From the NCBI GenBank assembly GCA_015179045.1, contig WHUZ01000013.1, positions 310,001-374,000 of the forward strand: DNA of 64,000 bases. Reading direction: 5' to 3'. Below the pieces are notes generated by a model. That model worked only from the letters and a program-made list of their open reading frames with translations. It did not search any database and was not told the origin of the DNA. The position numbers were made by a program, and so were the translations under genes. This document shows positions 45,159-57,842 of the stretch, piece by piece (the stretch's first letter is position 1; each line of letters opens with the position of its first letter). This DNA comes from Kalaharituber pfeilii. Taxonomy: Eukaryota > Ascomycota > Pezizomycetes > Pezizales > Pezizaceae.

Positions 45159-46255
45159 TCAGGAACGGAAAATTTTTGCGTCCTGTGCGTCAGACGCCAC
45201 TAGCGCCTCTGACGCAGACTTGCCACCCCGAAATGTCATGTCGACATAGATAAAGTGCTGCCGAGGTTGCTGCAGTTGTTGTTGCTGGCGATCGGACCCC
45301 TGATGTCTGTTTTTGTGCCCCACATTCCCTATAACGGCGGATGTGCACCGGACTGGCCTCTTGTGGCTGATAAGATCCTGCCGATCGATGGTGCTGCTGA
45401 TGATGTGATGCGTGCCTGCATTGGCTGGGAGTAATGCGGCGCCCCCTGGACGTGAACTTTGAGTATGGATAAAGTATTTCCCATAGGGAGGCAAATGGTT
45501 GCAGGGTTCCCCCATCAACTCATCTTCGTCGGTGTGGTACTGTCGTGATGCGTGTCCATTGGCGGTACCGGAACAAGGGGCGTAGGTGCCGGAGGTGGAG
45601 GTAGAAACGGAGTTTTTGAACTTTGCTAAAATCTTCTGCAGTGATGTGGACTGGATGTCGTAGCAGCCTCGATGATGGGTCCTTGTCGCGTAGTACCGGT
45701 TACGCTCACGATAGCTGTCGCTGGCCTCTCGCTCCTTGTCCCTGTCCCAACATCTTGCGGCCGTAGCGGAGGTGCCTTCTCCCCGCTCTGCTCCCCCTTG
45801 GAGTATCTCATGGTGCTGTTTCTCTCCAGTTACCGCTCTCGCCCTGCGCCCCTCTTCCCATTCAATACGCCCCTTGAACCCTGCTTCTTTTTACCTTGCG
45901 GCTTTCCTCTCCCAATCTCGCCAACAATCCCCGCCCTCAGCCTCACCTCTACTCGGAGAGGGTTGGTATGTTCCAGAGCTAGTTGTAGCTGGTTTCCAGT
46001 GCTTGTCGGCGTGTCTTTGCTGGTGCCCCACTGCTGGGTAGCTGGTTGTAGAGGGTTAGCGCGACTGTGAGAACTGGAATTTTGAACCGCTATAGGGACC
46101 TTCTTGAGGGGAGGTCGCGATGCTTGAAATTGGCAAAGACTAGAATTGTCCTGGTGGAGTGCATCTAGTAGGGACGTTGTAAGATTTGCTGGGAATGCTG
46201 ACTCATACACCATAAATCCCTTTTTAATGTAAGCCCAATATTGCCTAATCCCCAA
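45159..46255 (-). pseudogene. Unrecognised decayed coding-like region
   Basis: The minus strand has three consecutive frames in different registers: 46255-45830 (141 codons), 45811-45626 and 45518-45159 (119 codons). They are rich in Ser, Gln, Arg and Thr. The last includes SDRQQQQLQQPRQHF and ENDS with FRGGKSASEALVASDA. Composition suggests a disordered protein such as a retrotransposon gag/ORF1 or a low-complexity gene, but no diagnostic motif (for example a CCHC knuckle) is visible. Function unknown; reality as a gene uncertain. Confidence 0.3.
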
Positions 46256-47580
46256 GACTTTTTATGGGTCACTGTACCATCAGAGTGTCTTCAGTGTCAT
46301 GGCAAAACCCTAATAAACCTAGGTACTTGGCGATACCAGAACGCATCAAAGAACGTACTAGGAGGCAGGGGAAAGTACCCAGAAGCGCTATGCAAGCATA
46401 GGGTGCGCCACCTGACAGGGGGTCAAAAGTGAAGTGGTATGACTTTTTGTCGAAAAGTGTTCAGAACTTTTGTATGGGATTTACACACAAATACAACACA
46501 CGTATTTTTTAATTGCATACAAGTCAATAAAATAATGCATAAATCCATCTGACTACCATAACAGCAAAGTCAATGTGGCACACTTGTGTGCCGAGCTCGG
46601 ATTTTCATTTCACTCTTGTATGAGGCTTCAGCGGGATTCGAGGCTGTGACTGCGAGATGGAGTTGTGTGAGTTGGTTGAAAGCAAACGTTAAATCATGTA
46701 GCGTGTAGGAAAAGACTGTAGGTTAACAAGTATTACATACCGGTAACCAACAGGTGAACTGTATCCTAGCTACTGTCCCTGTCACATATTGTATGCGCTT
46801 CTGAAGACTTACCCCTACCCCCGACTACACTAGAATTAACTTAAAATGTCGTCCCTAAATCTTATTCTAGATTAGATATAGTAATGATATATAAATTCTC
46901 CAAGTTGAAGAGTTAAATACATGTAAATAGAGAAAGAAGTCTGAATATTAAAGAATGTATTACATGTATAAAATGTATATATTTTATGTATTTGAAATTT
47001 GGTATAGAAGAGATGGGAATTGATGGCACTGGAAACACGTCACTTTGGAATCGGAACTATTGTAGTGTGCTTAAGACACTTGGTTGCTAAATCAAAAGCA
47101 CATTTATGGCATAGAAAAGGATGCTGTGCGTTTTTGCTGGCATTGAAACGGTTTTCTCTCAGAGTTTGTTTCCACAAGACAAGCTGGGATATGGTGCACC
47201 CTGCCTGAAGGGTTAGAGGTTGAAGAATACGCTTGCCTGGTATTGCAGGGTAAATAGACGATGATACCAGTATGTAGTGCTGAACGGCTTTCATGCATGA
47301 ATATGCAATCTCAGTATAAGAATTTCTACATAACAAAGCAAAAATATTTTTGGGAATGAAAAGATTCTTAATTTGTATAGCGACAGATCGCACACACTAT
47401 ACATTCTTCTATCAGATATTCTTATATCAACAGAATACTTTATCCAGGATACATAAGAGTCCTGCCATAGCGAATAGCACTAAGCGGGACCATGTGAGAG
47501 CGAGAGAGAAGAGAGGGAAAAAAAAAAAGAACACACTGAAGACCACAGGATACATTGTTCTGAAATCTCGAAAGTCCGCT
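46256..47580. other. Gene-free, AT-rich stretch
   Basis: Very AT-rich at 46850-47000. 47460-47530 (GTCCTGCCATAGCGAATAGC, then an A-run) resembles a degenerate family B retrocopy tail. No gene supported. Confidence 0.35.
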
Positions 47581-47994
47581 TTAGCTAAGAATTCCTTGCT
47601 TCAAACCTCCTTCAATGTCCGTTTTCCACTTCCAAACCTCCTTCGTATACACTTCCAACGTATCTAGCGCTACGTTCATTTTCTCTTGCAGCTCTTCTCG
47701 GGACATTCCCAAGAGTGCTCGGCCCTCTTCATTCCGGAACAGCGCTTTTTGTTTCTCGAGATACCCCTTTCGCTTGGCAAGAAGGCCGACAAGCTGTTGT
47801 GCATACTCAACAAACTGGCTGCTTAGCTTGTATTTCCCCTGTGAACTTGTCAATGCGGCTAATGCAGTCGCGTGAACCTTATTCACCACGGTTCCCAATT
47901 CTAGGACGCCATTCATGAATCTGACTCCACTGCTCTGCAAGATAACCCGCTGCTGCCGATATCGAGATGTCATCGCGGACGTCACAAGCTCCTC

Positions 47995-48401
47995 TTTTTT
48001 TTTTTTTTTTTTTTTTTTTATATCAATACTCGCATGCCGCCCAACGGGCTTGGCGAGGGTTTTTATTATAAGTCAAAACAAAACAAAAACAAAATAACAC
48101 CTCAGCTAGATACATGTGGTGCCCGCGGTGATCCTACGTGATGCGGGACAAAACCTTCCTCAGAGGGCCAGTCTATCCGTCCTGCTTCCGTCCCCTGTCC
48201 CATTCATACTGGTCCGCTCTCATCCCAGTCTCACTTTCTCCACCTCGATCGGCTTTTCCAAGTATACGACCACCGAACTGGTCTTCTTACCCTCCTCGAC
48301 CAGTCTTGCCTTCTGTCTAAGCCAACGAATCCCTACCGTCTTCCCTATCTTGTTGCTTGCCTCCAACCACTTATGAACCTTGCCCAGGTCCTTCCTTAGG
48401 G
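47995..48401 (-). mobile_element. LINE family A 3' fragment, 407 bp
   Basis: T-run, then ATATCAATACTCGCATGCCG and GGCTTGGCGAGGG. Exact 12-bp target duplication CACAAGCTCCTC at 47983-47994 and 48402-48413. Inserted in the former coding sequence of the TRANK-like gene, same strand as the gene. Confidence 0.85.
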
Positions 48402-48645
48402 CACAAGCTCCTCAATTATGACCTCCGCCTCGCCTTGAGGACCAGTAGCCAATTTTCGTGCTCGCCTTGCAGCCGTTTCCTTTCGTGCTCGAAGCCTTGA
48501 GCTGCAACGTCTCCACCATTGAGCAATTTTGGTAGCTGCAACAGTCTCTTTACTTTCGTCGGAGACTTTGGCGGTTGTTGGGGTGTGACGTGGTACCGTT
48601 GACTTTGTTTTCGAAACTGCAGGATTTGTCTTAAGGAGCACCTTT

Positions 48646-48955
48646 TTTTTTTTTTTTTTTTAATATCATTAATCGCATGCCGCCCTATGGGCTATGGCGA
48701 TGTTTAGTTACATGTAAGGAACTGAACATGAGATGTGAAAGAACAAGGAATAAAGTGAGATGTGGCTAGGAAAATTGGTCATGATTCCATCCATTCCATC
48801 AATGTTAAGACGTCTCCTTGTCCCTCCTCTTGCCCTTCTCCTTTCGGTTTCAGTAGCGCTTGTCTCCCCCCCGGCTTCCATACCCGGCAACGGTCTAGTA
48901 CATGGTCTGTGGTTTCGAGATCTTCGCCGCACTAGCGCTGTTCCGGTCCGTCGAC
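48646..48955 (-). mobile_element. LINE family A 3' fragment, 310 bp
   Basis: T-run, then AATATCATTAATCGCATGCC and CCTATGGGCTATGGCGATG. Exact 13-bp target duplication AAGGAGCACCTTT at 48633-48645 and 48956-48968. Inserted in the former coding sequence of the TRANK-like gene. Confidence 0.85.
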
Positions 48956-49055
48956 AAGGAGCACCTTTACTCCGTTCTTGATCAATTGTTTGTACCGTGA
49001 AGGTCCCTGCTGAGTGACTCCCGGGACTCTCAAGATAACTAATTCATCCTTATTC

Positions 49056-52000
49056 TATACTTTGTAGGTGTCGACAAGTTGAGTAGCTAACTCCTGCCGG
49101 CTATGGTTCAGAATAGAACGCCAACGGACCAATGTTGGTTTTAGGCCGAGTGTTGTCCATTGCGAGTATATCTATAATTATATCAGTTTACGTTTTATCA
49201 AACGCGTAATTATAGCAAACCTCGACAATTCTTTTCCAGAGACTGTCACGGTACTCAGGTGGTGGAAAGCGGCCAAGACCCAGGTTTACCATACAGAGAG
49301 CCAGGTGGTCCATGCTGCGACGTATCATGAATTTGTTGCCATTCCACAATCTGTGCCCACAGGCCTCAAACAGAGCCTCAGGGTGTTCATGTTTGCCGAA
49401 TTCTATATTATTCTGTTTGACATGAATCATCTTGCTTTGACGCTTCTGGTATTCTAGTGCAAAGCATGACAAGATTTCGCACAGTCTATGTAGGACCTCC
49501 ATCAATACGCTTTCAATATCGCGTCGCTCTGTGGCGTTTAGAGCAGGAGTCCTCGACACATCTTGACGAGCAAATTGAAGTCGTGATTTTGGCACTAGGA
49601 AATCCAGACTTGTGGCCCGATTCATCTGCCAACAATTACATGGTCAACGGAGAAATGCGAGTTTTTTTCCATGCACTGTTCACATACCAACTCCAAACTA
49701 AGTAACTCAAACAATGACAGAATAGAATGGAAAGATTGTAGTTCGGAGAAATCAAGGCCCGCGATAAAAGTCGTCCATTTAAAGGCGCAGTAGCGCTTGC
49801 AATTTAATTTGATCAGCTAGGGATCAAAGGCATAGGTTAGAAGGGGCTGATTTAATTTACCAGTTCGTCGTTAGTAAACTTCGAAATATTGTGGGGCTGA
49901 AGACGTTCTAAATCTTTCAGGAGGGCCAATGTTGTATCTTGGTCACGACCAGTTGACTCATTCTGTTTCACGAACTTCTCCAAACGCCACATCACACCTG
50001 GCCATCGGATTATAAATTACCTCTGGTCTTGCATCTGATCCGCAAGGGGAAGCTGAAGCTCATCTCACCTAATTTGCGTGCTAAGTCGCTCTCCTCGAGC
50101 ACTGCTGAGAGAGTGCTCCGTTGTTCCGACTTCTGTGGTCGCAGGCGGAATAAGAACAAAGAAGCCATCCCGTCCCGAACGTGGAGCCATCTTCCGTCTT
50201 TCGCTAGAATCATGTCCCAAACTTCATGCTGTACGGTAGTGTCATTCAGAAGCGGGGATATAAAAGTAAGCTCTTTCATTAACATCTCAAAGAATACACG
50301 TTCTACACAAGTCAGTGAAACTGGTGAATATATTGCTCAACTTCGACTTACTGAGTCCCTGAAAGCCTTTAGAATCATTTTCTTTCAGCTTGCGGTTATA
50401 ATAAAGGTGCAGTGAGGAACAGGCCAACCCAGTGACGTCGAGCAATGCCTTGTGACACACAATATTAGCTCAGCTCATGGTAATGAGGCTCTCGAGTACG
50501 CACCATTATGTAATGCTTAGTTTCTTCGCTTGGTAGCCTTGTGTGCTGATAAGATGTAACATGATCTGGTTCATTCAGATGCTTACATTCGCCTATTCCA
50601 CGCCAAGTATCAGTTCGAATCATGCAACAATTCCAACGATTCCAGTTTCAAGGTTGACATTATATTCCCTACCTGACTGAAGGTAATGAAAACATGGATC
50701 CTTTCTACTATGCATCATCTTTCGCATTTGCTCTAGACAAAGTGGTATAATGCGCGACGCTATCTTTGTTAGCCAGCTTGTGAAGGCATGATGAACCTGT
50801 TCCACTGTCATAAAGACATGTCGTCGCCGTATTTCACAGTCTTCACTTGAGTCACTCTGTGCCGTTGCTGGGAATAAAGGGGACCAGCTGAGGACAATGG
50901 CTTGCCTTCCTTGATCGGCATCTGGATCATCAATCGTCAATAACAGTGCGCCAACACAAGTCAGTAAATTCGCAGGTGGGGCCTTATTTCGCATCATGTC
51001 TCCAAGTGCAGCAGCGAACTTGCTTAGGGTCGCAATGGGAACTTCAGTGAAGTCTTTGACCTCAGAGAGAGAGTCAGAATGTTTGTCTAATCGAATCAAT
51101 TCCTAGCACAAGTGTGAAACGTCAGAACAATATACTGACAGAGAAACTAGAGATTAGCCTGAGCACTGACAGCAAGGTCAAGGAAATCGTTTCCACATCC
51201 CTGTAAGAACATTTGGGAGGATCTATTATCGAGAGGCCTTATTAAATTTAACTTGGCTCCAGTCTCAAAGATGCAATCTGATATTTGCTCCCATCCTAAA
51301 TGTGGCCCGCGTAAGATGGGCAGTGTGATCTTTCGTAGAGAGCTAATGCTACTCATAGGGGGAACGCCATTGCGTTGGGAAACTTCATTGAAGCTAATCC
51401 CCATAGACGACCATGCATGCGCCGCCATGAGGCCATTGAATAGCGTCAGCACTTCACATTCTGGGACTGCGGATATAACTCCCGCCTTAACCGCTCGTGG
51501 TTCTTGTGCAAGGCGAATGGCGTCCTCAAATTTGCCTTCTGTTAATGCAAGTTTAAAAGCTTTGTAATACAGCCTTTTCTCGATGTAGAACTTCCACAAG
51601 TCTTCAGCTCTGTTAAACTTCTGGTAGAATGCCTCCTTGTCACTATCATTTCCTAACATGTCAACAACTATAAAGTGCATTCTTTCAGGAAGCGCAATGT
51701 CACCCCGCTGAAGGAGGATATTGACTAAGGTTAAATAGCATGTCCGAAGTCCCCTACTGATGCGGTTTTCGTTCCTGTATTCCACTTGGGTGAATAAAGT
51801 GTGGCACCAAGGGTCCATGGAGTGTTACTTACTCTCTTAAGTAATCAACAAGCTCTTGAAAATGGTCTCCTTTTCGATAAGCCATGAGTGCATTATCGTA
51901 TTGTTCTGCCTTATCATAACAAGTGGCTGCCTCTAGGAAATTGTGGGCCTCCTCATAAAATGGTGCTGCTCTCCCATATGCCCCATGATCTCGCAGAATG

Positions 52001-55000
52001 TCCGCAGCTTTCCTGTACTTCCTCGTAGCAGCCCAAGATTCAGCAGCTTTCTGAATGAAGCCTGCTTGGTGAAAGAGGTTTGCTGCTTGCTCATACAAAA
52101 CCCTTGCTTCTCTCCTAACTTCCTTCACATCGACATCTTTTGCCCGCGCTTCCTGGTATCTAATATGGGCAGTTGCTAGAGCTTCTCCTTGATTGTGCCT
52201 TGCCTTCTTAAAACATATCAAAGCCTAGCAAATCGTCATTAATGATTTAGAGTTTCACAAAATCGATATGATATTCTTACCTCCTTGTATAGGGAACGAT
52301 GAAGAAACATTTCCCCCTGGGATCTCCAAGCTTCTGGGCTAGTGGATCTTGCGGGCTTGATAATATCTTTCACCGCAGCAGCAGCCTATCACGGTCAATA
52401 ATCAGCAACTGCCCAAAAACTTTTTCAATACGCTAGGTGAAGTACGTCTGGATCTTCGACATCTAAGACAGTGACAAGTGGGTACTCCGGTAGGTTTTCC
52501 TCCGTCCTCTCCCATATCGTCAAAATGCTGTGCACAGAAGCTCGATCGCTCTCCACAATCCATAGGTTCTTTCGCGCGCGGGTGACGGCTACATAAAGGT
52601 GCTTAAGTTCCGAGCACAACATCTTATAAACATTCAAATCTAGTTAGCAGAGTTCATATTCTAATCCTGGCAGAGTGGGATGACTGATTTTTACTCACTC
52701 CATATGCTCGAGTGTCAAATGTATATGCAACATTCTTGTTCAATAATAGCTTCAGGGTTCGGATGCCCACATTCCTCCATACAGTACTGCCAGTAAAAAA
52801 GTTGTAGAGCACCACATCATCAAACTCAAGGCCCTTGCTCTGAAATACGGTTAAGATCAATGTGCGTCTCAGTTCTCTTTGAAGCTCTTCCTTCGCTGCA
52901 TCATCTCTGACAATAATTACTTGTTCCGCCCCAAAGCAGCTCAGACCCTCCTCAGCTCCCAGTATACCCACTCTTCCTTCCCCTAGTATTTCGTGATTGA
53001 AGCCAACTATGTGTATTAGGTCAGCATATGTTGCTTGTTTATTACTTGATTTTGGAATTCCAGCGTACCGAATACGGTTGGCTTTGTGCCTGGTTCAGTC
53101 CCGACCTCGCGAGGGAGCGAATCTACTTGACCCGGAAAGCCTAAATAGGCAATGTCTGAGTATATTATTCTAGAGAAAAAATATTTTGAGTAGCAGCTGC
53201 CTCTACTTACCGTTACAGAGCATGTCAACAATGTCCGCAGCTAAGGAGAGAATTCCCTGATGAGATCTGTAGTTCTTTGCCAATTTGAACAACTCAGGCC
53301 TTGCCCAAGAACGCTTCCGAGCTACCTCCGCCATAGCAACAAAGTGCTCATAAAACCGTGCTTTTATATCCTGAAAACGAAATGTATTGTCTCTCGAAAT
53401 GCATTGAGCAGTGTCACCTGCTGCTTAAAAGTCAGAGAACTCGGATGAAACATAATGTGAAAACGATAATGTACCGAAATGAATCCCATTGGGGTTCCGG
53501 ACAAGCGTTAGTATAAGATCCAGCTCTAGGAGCCTATTGTCCTGTATTTCTGTAGGATTGGTTTAGTTTTTCGATTACGTATGATTTTTGGACCCTGCTC
53601 ACCATCAACATAAACTTCATCAAACAAGGATTGAACTCTCTTTTTCAAGTCTGGGTCGTCCTCAAGAGACTTAAGGAGTTCTGTAACCCTATCGACGTCG
53701 TCTTGATCTCCAAAAAACCGCTTCCTGCGTTCGTATTCCTGATACATGTCATAAATGGCGGTCCTTGAAGCATGGTCAGTAAAAACGGGTGCCCGTCGGC
53801 TGCCCAACTCAACATAATCTTCCCTAGAGAGTGGTTTGAAACCTCGATGTGCTGAGGTGGAGCCTTTAATTGTTCCAATAAATTCTGAAAATACCAATTC
53901 TGGCTCAAATCCGTTCTTTTGATTATATAATCGCTTGCACCAATATTGGGTGCTGAACACGTCGTAGTCAATTCGTCTTGCCACTCTTCCAACAGTTGTG
54001 GCAGGATTACTGCCCTCACGTTCGAAGACAGAAAAATCGTTCCGAGTATTAAACCTAAGTCGCCGTTAGTTGTATGTGGTGTGTCCGTCTTTACAATACT
54101 GACTTACTTGGTTGCTCTTTCCAAAAAGTTGAATAGCTGTTCAAAGGTGCACACAAGGGGGAACCTGCTATCATCAAGATTATCTAGTCCCAGGCCTTCC
54201 AGAGGGTCTTGAGCCTCTTTGAGAGTATATTCTTGAGACTGCGGTTCCTCCGACTCTACCTCCGGTGTTGACAAATCTCCGATTTGAGACTTCATCAGTC
54301 GCCCAAGGTAATGAGCTAGCCTCTCCGCGAGAAAACTTGACCTTGTAACGAAAATCTGGTGCATGTAAGCAATTGAAGATTTTGTTGAGATTTAAGGGAT
54401 GGAGTATCCTACCTGACGCACAGAAGTGTCTTCATTCTCCCTACTTGCAATATTCCTGCATAGGAGTTTGAACAACAAGCAGGTGGTTTTTCCGGTTCCA
54501 CTCCGGCCCTGAATAAATGCTGCGGTGTTGGCGTGTTTAATAATTTCCGTCTCCTCCCGCGAAATATCAAAAGGGAACTCAAGCAAGTTGGAGCTAGTAA
54601 ACAAGCGGTCCAGGACTTTGCTAGTGGCGCAGTAAAATTTGCCTTGGTTAGGTTAGCATTGGTCTACTTGCACATTATTGGCTTGCTTCATTAGGGTCAG
54701 AAGGGACTAGATGTTTTACTTGTCATTAGGGTTTCTTGGGCTTCAAGCGAAGTCCCGTCTGTCGCATTGCCATCATTGAAACTCTCGCTTCCCATGTCAG
54801 TATCACTATCATCGGGATTTTCGCCACTATCACTATCATCGGAATTTTCGCCTCTGTCAATATCCGGAGGAGGTTGATCTTTGCTGCATTGATTCGGAAG
54901 AACAGGAAATTCGTTGAATGAAACTTTTCGTTCTCGAATCTGTGCAGGTGTGTAGGACTGTTGGAATTTTAGGACATCGCGGACAGATTTTCTAACCTAT

Positions 55001-56635
55001 GACCGATTACTTAACCCCCTTGAAATGTATCTGGATGAAAATTTATATACCTCCCCATTTGATCCGATTCTCCAAACTACGAAAGCGTATGATCAGTATT
55101 CACTGTCAAGGGGGAGTGTTACAGGCGCACAGCGTAGTTGAGCTCACCAACTATTTCCTGCCAATCATCATCGAAGTCCTCATCAAACCCCACATTCACC
55201 TGCCACAATATTCGTCCGTCAGAGGCGTATACAGCTCTCCATAATGGAACTCTTTGCTTCGCTTTTGCTTCTTCAATCATTTTCCGTGATAATGGCCTTC
55301 TTAAGGAGTTAGTGTCCCAGTATCCCGAGGCCAATTCTCTCAGTTTGTTTACTATTGCAGTGAAATGTACTATTATTTCAAGAGTGGATTGCGAGAGTCA
55401 GCAACAGCGGGTTATAAGTATCGCATGAAGTAAGCTATATCCCCAGGTCTCATACCGATTTTGTCGGAGGACCGCATGTCTCTGAAAGCCTTCTCCGAAA
55501 AAGTAATTCTCCACCGACCAAGTCTCTGCCCAAATAGCGTATTTGTAAACGAATTAGGAAGATCAGAAGCCAGAAAACGTTTTTTCCTCGGTGCTGGAGC
55601 CACGGCAGAAGGCGCTTTGTCCAGCAAGCATGGTGCGCAAGGGAATGACTTCACCAGAGCTTGGAAAATGTGGAAAGTTTCTGTCTCTTGAAGTCGTGCA
55701 ATAATCCCTTCAAGTCCGCGGATCTCTGTGGATGGTTGAATCCTGAAGAGCTCCAAATTACGATAATCTGCCGCAGAAAGGGGAAGTAGCTCGGGTTGGC
55801 GTGAACTATGTTCTGACGTGTTTACATTTCCCGACTTATCCTCCTCCTTGAGCACCCTCATTCCGCTGAAATCGCTTGCTGTCACATGTTTCAACTGCCT
55901 GCGCCGGTTTTCTTCCGCGTCACGTAATATCCTGTGAAGAGAGTCCTGTAGTTCCAGGAGACTGGTCCAGCGCCCTAATTGTTCGTTAACAAAGTGATTC
56001 GCTCTGCACTTCTCGCAGAGATCTGCGGCGGTTTTAGTCCATTCTGTCAATATCGTCACAGATCCAAAAGATCTAGTTTCTGCACCTGCTTGTGATTCTG
56101 CCAGGATGGTTTGAAGCAACTTTGCCCCCTCTATGGAAGGGAGGATGCGTCGTATAAGATACGAGCTTCTTGCAATTTTCTCCAATAAGACCTTGTGCGT
56201 TTTTGCACCAAGGCCCCTGTTCCGATAGACATACGACAAATGGATTGTGCTGACGAGAAGATCTGTGAAGCCGCGTAGGGGATATAAATCCGAATGGTCA
56301 GGTTCCAAAAGCGGATAGACGATTCCAGCAGCAAAGTGATGGATGATATCTTTGTTCACAGATGCAAGGAGTGAATTTCTAGTAGCAGAACTCGTATTAG
56401 CAATGTACTGAAGCCATGTGAGTATTCGTTGACTTCGTTCTGAGAAATCGGAGATGAAGAACGCTCGATTGACATCAGAGGATAGCAATAGGGCCATTGC
56501 ACCCGGATGATTGGACAACGATGCGTTCAATTTTGCGAAGTCTTGGGGAGTGTAGTGCTTGTTTGAAAGAACGAAGGTTATGAAATCGTTACGGTCGGCG
56601 CCAAATGCGCTGTCGCAGTGGAGGGGAGAATCCAT
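49056..56635 (-). CDS. TRANK1-like UvrD-family helicase with TPR-like repeats, multi-exon
   Basis: A very large superfamily 1 helicase-like protein resembling TPR-and-ankyrin-repeat protein 1 (TRANK1), with many short introns. Exon 1 starts at 56635 and runs to about 55440 (helical N-terminal region). An acidic exon (54720-54990, SDSGENPDDSDTDM) follows. Walker A GRSGTGKTT lies at 54508-54482, and FVTRSSFLAERL near 54350. A long linker (RIDYDVFSTQYW, FSEFIGTIKGS, LSREDYVEL) leads to the spliced Walker B VYVDEIQDN near 53610-53540. GDTAQCIS, the motif V-like QSKGLEFDDVVLYNF (52846-52802) and the motif VI YVAVTRARKNLW (about 52595) complete the helicase. TPR-like repeats follow at 52220-51830 (EARVLYEQAANLFHQAG, AAPFYEEAHNFLEAA, ATCYDKAEQYDNALMAY). 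Further helical exons reach 49192, then 49100, ending LATQLVDTYKV at TAG 49056. All helicase motifs are intact. Exon borders are approximate; cellular role unknown. Confidence 0.8.
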
Positions 56636-57070
56636 TTATCGCGACGGGAGCGAAGCTGGGTATGTAATTGTTATTCAATTCTCAGAGAAGTCGCTAGCTG
56701 TAATATTGCTGGAGGAAAGTGAATGTGGAAAATATCGGAGGATGAGAAATACGAGAAGTGGAGAAGGATGAGGGGGACTGGAGTCATGATTATCCCACTC
56801 CATCTCCCCATAAATGCAGGGTGGAAGGTTTCTTACTGCTGATAACCTCACTAGTCATGTGCTCAAGTCCAACGTTACAGCCGAGCAACTACAACTATTC
56901 AAGTAAAGGATGCATTGAATCAATGCTGCCAGCCAATTGAATCCAATGTATAGGTATCTCGAATAGTTCTTATCAGGGGAAACTGCTGTGAATGGCTATT
57001 CCCACTTCCCAGCTGTTGCGTGTGCGTTCAGGCAAAAGGTGATGTTGCCCAATGTTTCCCCACTAATAGG
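56636..57070. other. 5' region of the TRANK1-like gene
   Basis: Probable promoter region of the minus-strand gene; no clear TATA box. The frame opening at 56988 runs into the fold-back arm. Confidence 0.35.
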
Positions 57071-57649
57071 CTACCAGTACCGTATGGGTAACGATGTGCA
57101 CACCGGTAACGCTGGGCACCTTGGCGCCGGTTTTGCACCCTCCCCAACATCAAAATGTAAGGCATATCTCACAGAATATATTTCTAATATGTATGATGAA
57201 TTAATTATAGACCATATTGACTGCGCTGATTCTGAATTTGAAGGGAAAAAAGTGAAAATGCTACTCCTACAGCATCTACAGTTGCCTCACCTCTCTACCT
57301 TATAAAATAACCTCCTCTGGCACTCACCAGCAAATACCAACTCACTGCAACGCTCTACCTGCTCATGCAATAGTAGGAATGGTAGCTATGGTACTACCAG
57401 TGCTATATTACAATACATGAGTAGTAACAGCTTGAGACCTGTAACATAGCACTGTATGCTCCTGTAGCAAGAAATTGTGCATAACTAAGAAATTGAGCAT
57501 TTTCCGGATGTGACAACAAAAAATTCCTGTGAGTGCAAATAGCTCTCAAGGGGGCTCAAATTGAAGCCAGAGCATGGTAGAATACATGGAATTATCTTCC
57601 GCATATTTATTGAGCTAATTTTTAGGAGTTGAGTAGTGACCTATTTGGA
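57071..57649 (+). repeat. Fold-back repeat, left arm (about 579 bp)
   Basis: Nearly identical in reverse complement to 57843-58421. The arm contains an open frame ending at 57305 that encodes GNDVHTGNAGHLGAGFAPSP, then TSKCKAYLTEYISNMYDELI, and DSEFEGKKVKMLLLQHLQ. This matches no family I recognise. The reading frame is kept open in both arms. Confidence 0.85.
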
Positions 57650-57842
57650 ATATCCCAAATCCTATACTAGACATACTCTGAGATCTTATTCATCTTGACA
57701 TACATTCTATTACCTATTCTGAGGAAGTATAGCAGGTTTGGCGATGTCAAGGAGTCACCATGACCGTAGAGTGAGCAGCCCGCATATGTTAGATATGTCA
57801 GATATGCAGCATCATATACATACGGTATACAACAGGGATCTA

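Larger units (their letters stand above)
47581..49055 (-). pseudogene. Detached C-terminal part of the TRANK1-like gene, with two LINE insertions
   Basis: Continues the frame of the large helicase gene beyond a TAG at 49056-49058: NKDELVILRVPGVTQQGPSR, YKQLIKNGV, then (48645-48414) VLLKTNPAVS, an IQ-like AATKIAQWWRRCSS, and EVIIEELV. It resumes after the second insertion with TSAMTSRYRQQR to GGLKQGILS at 47581. Removing the insertions 48646-48955 and 47995-48401 with one copy of each target duplication restores one uninterrupted frame. Basic/IQ and coiled-coil-like segments (EEGRALLGMSREELQEKMNV) are visible. It is the former C-terminus, now separated from the helicase by one stop codon and the two insertions. 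Confidence 0.75.

Noticed and set aside
56988..57305. 105-codon frame as an independent gene
   Set aside because: Most of it lies in the fold-back arm and recurs in the other arm; treated as part of the repeat until expression is shown.
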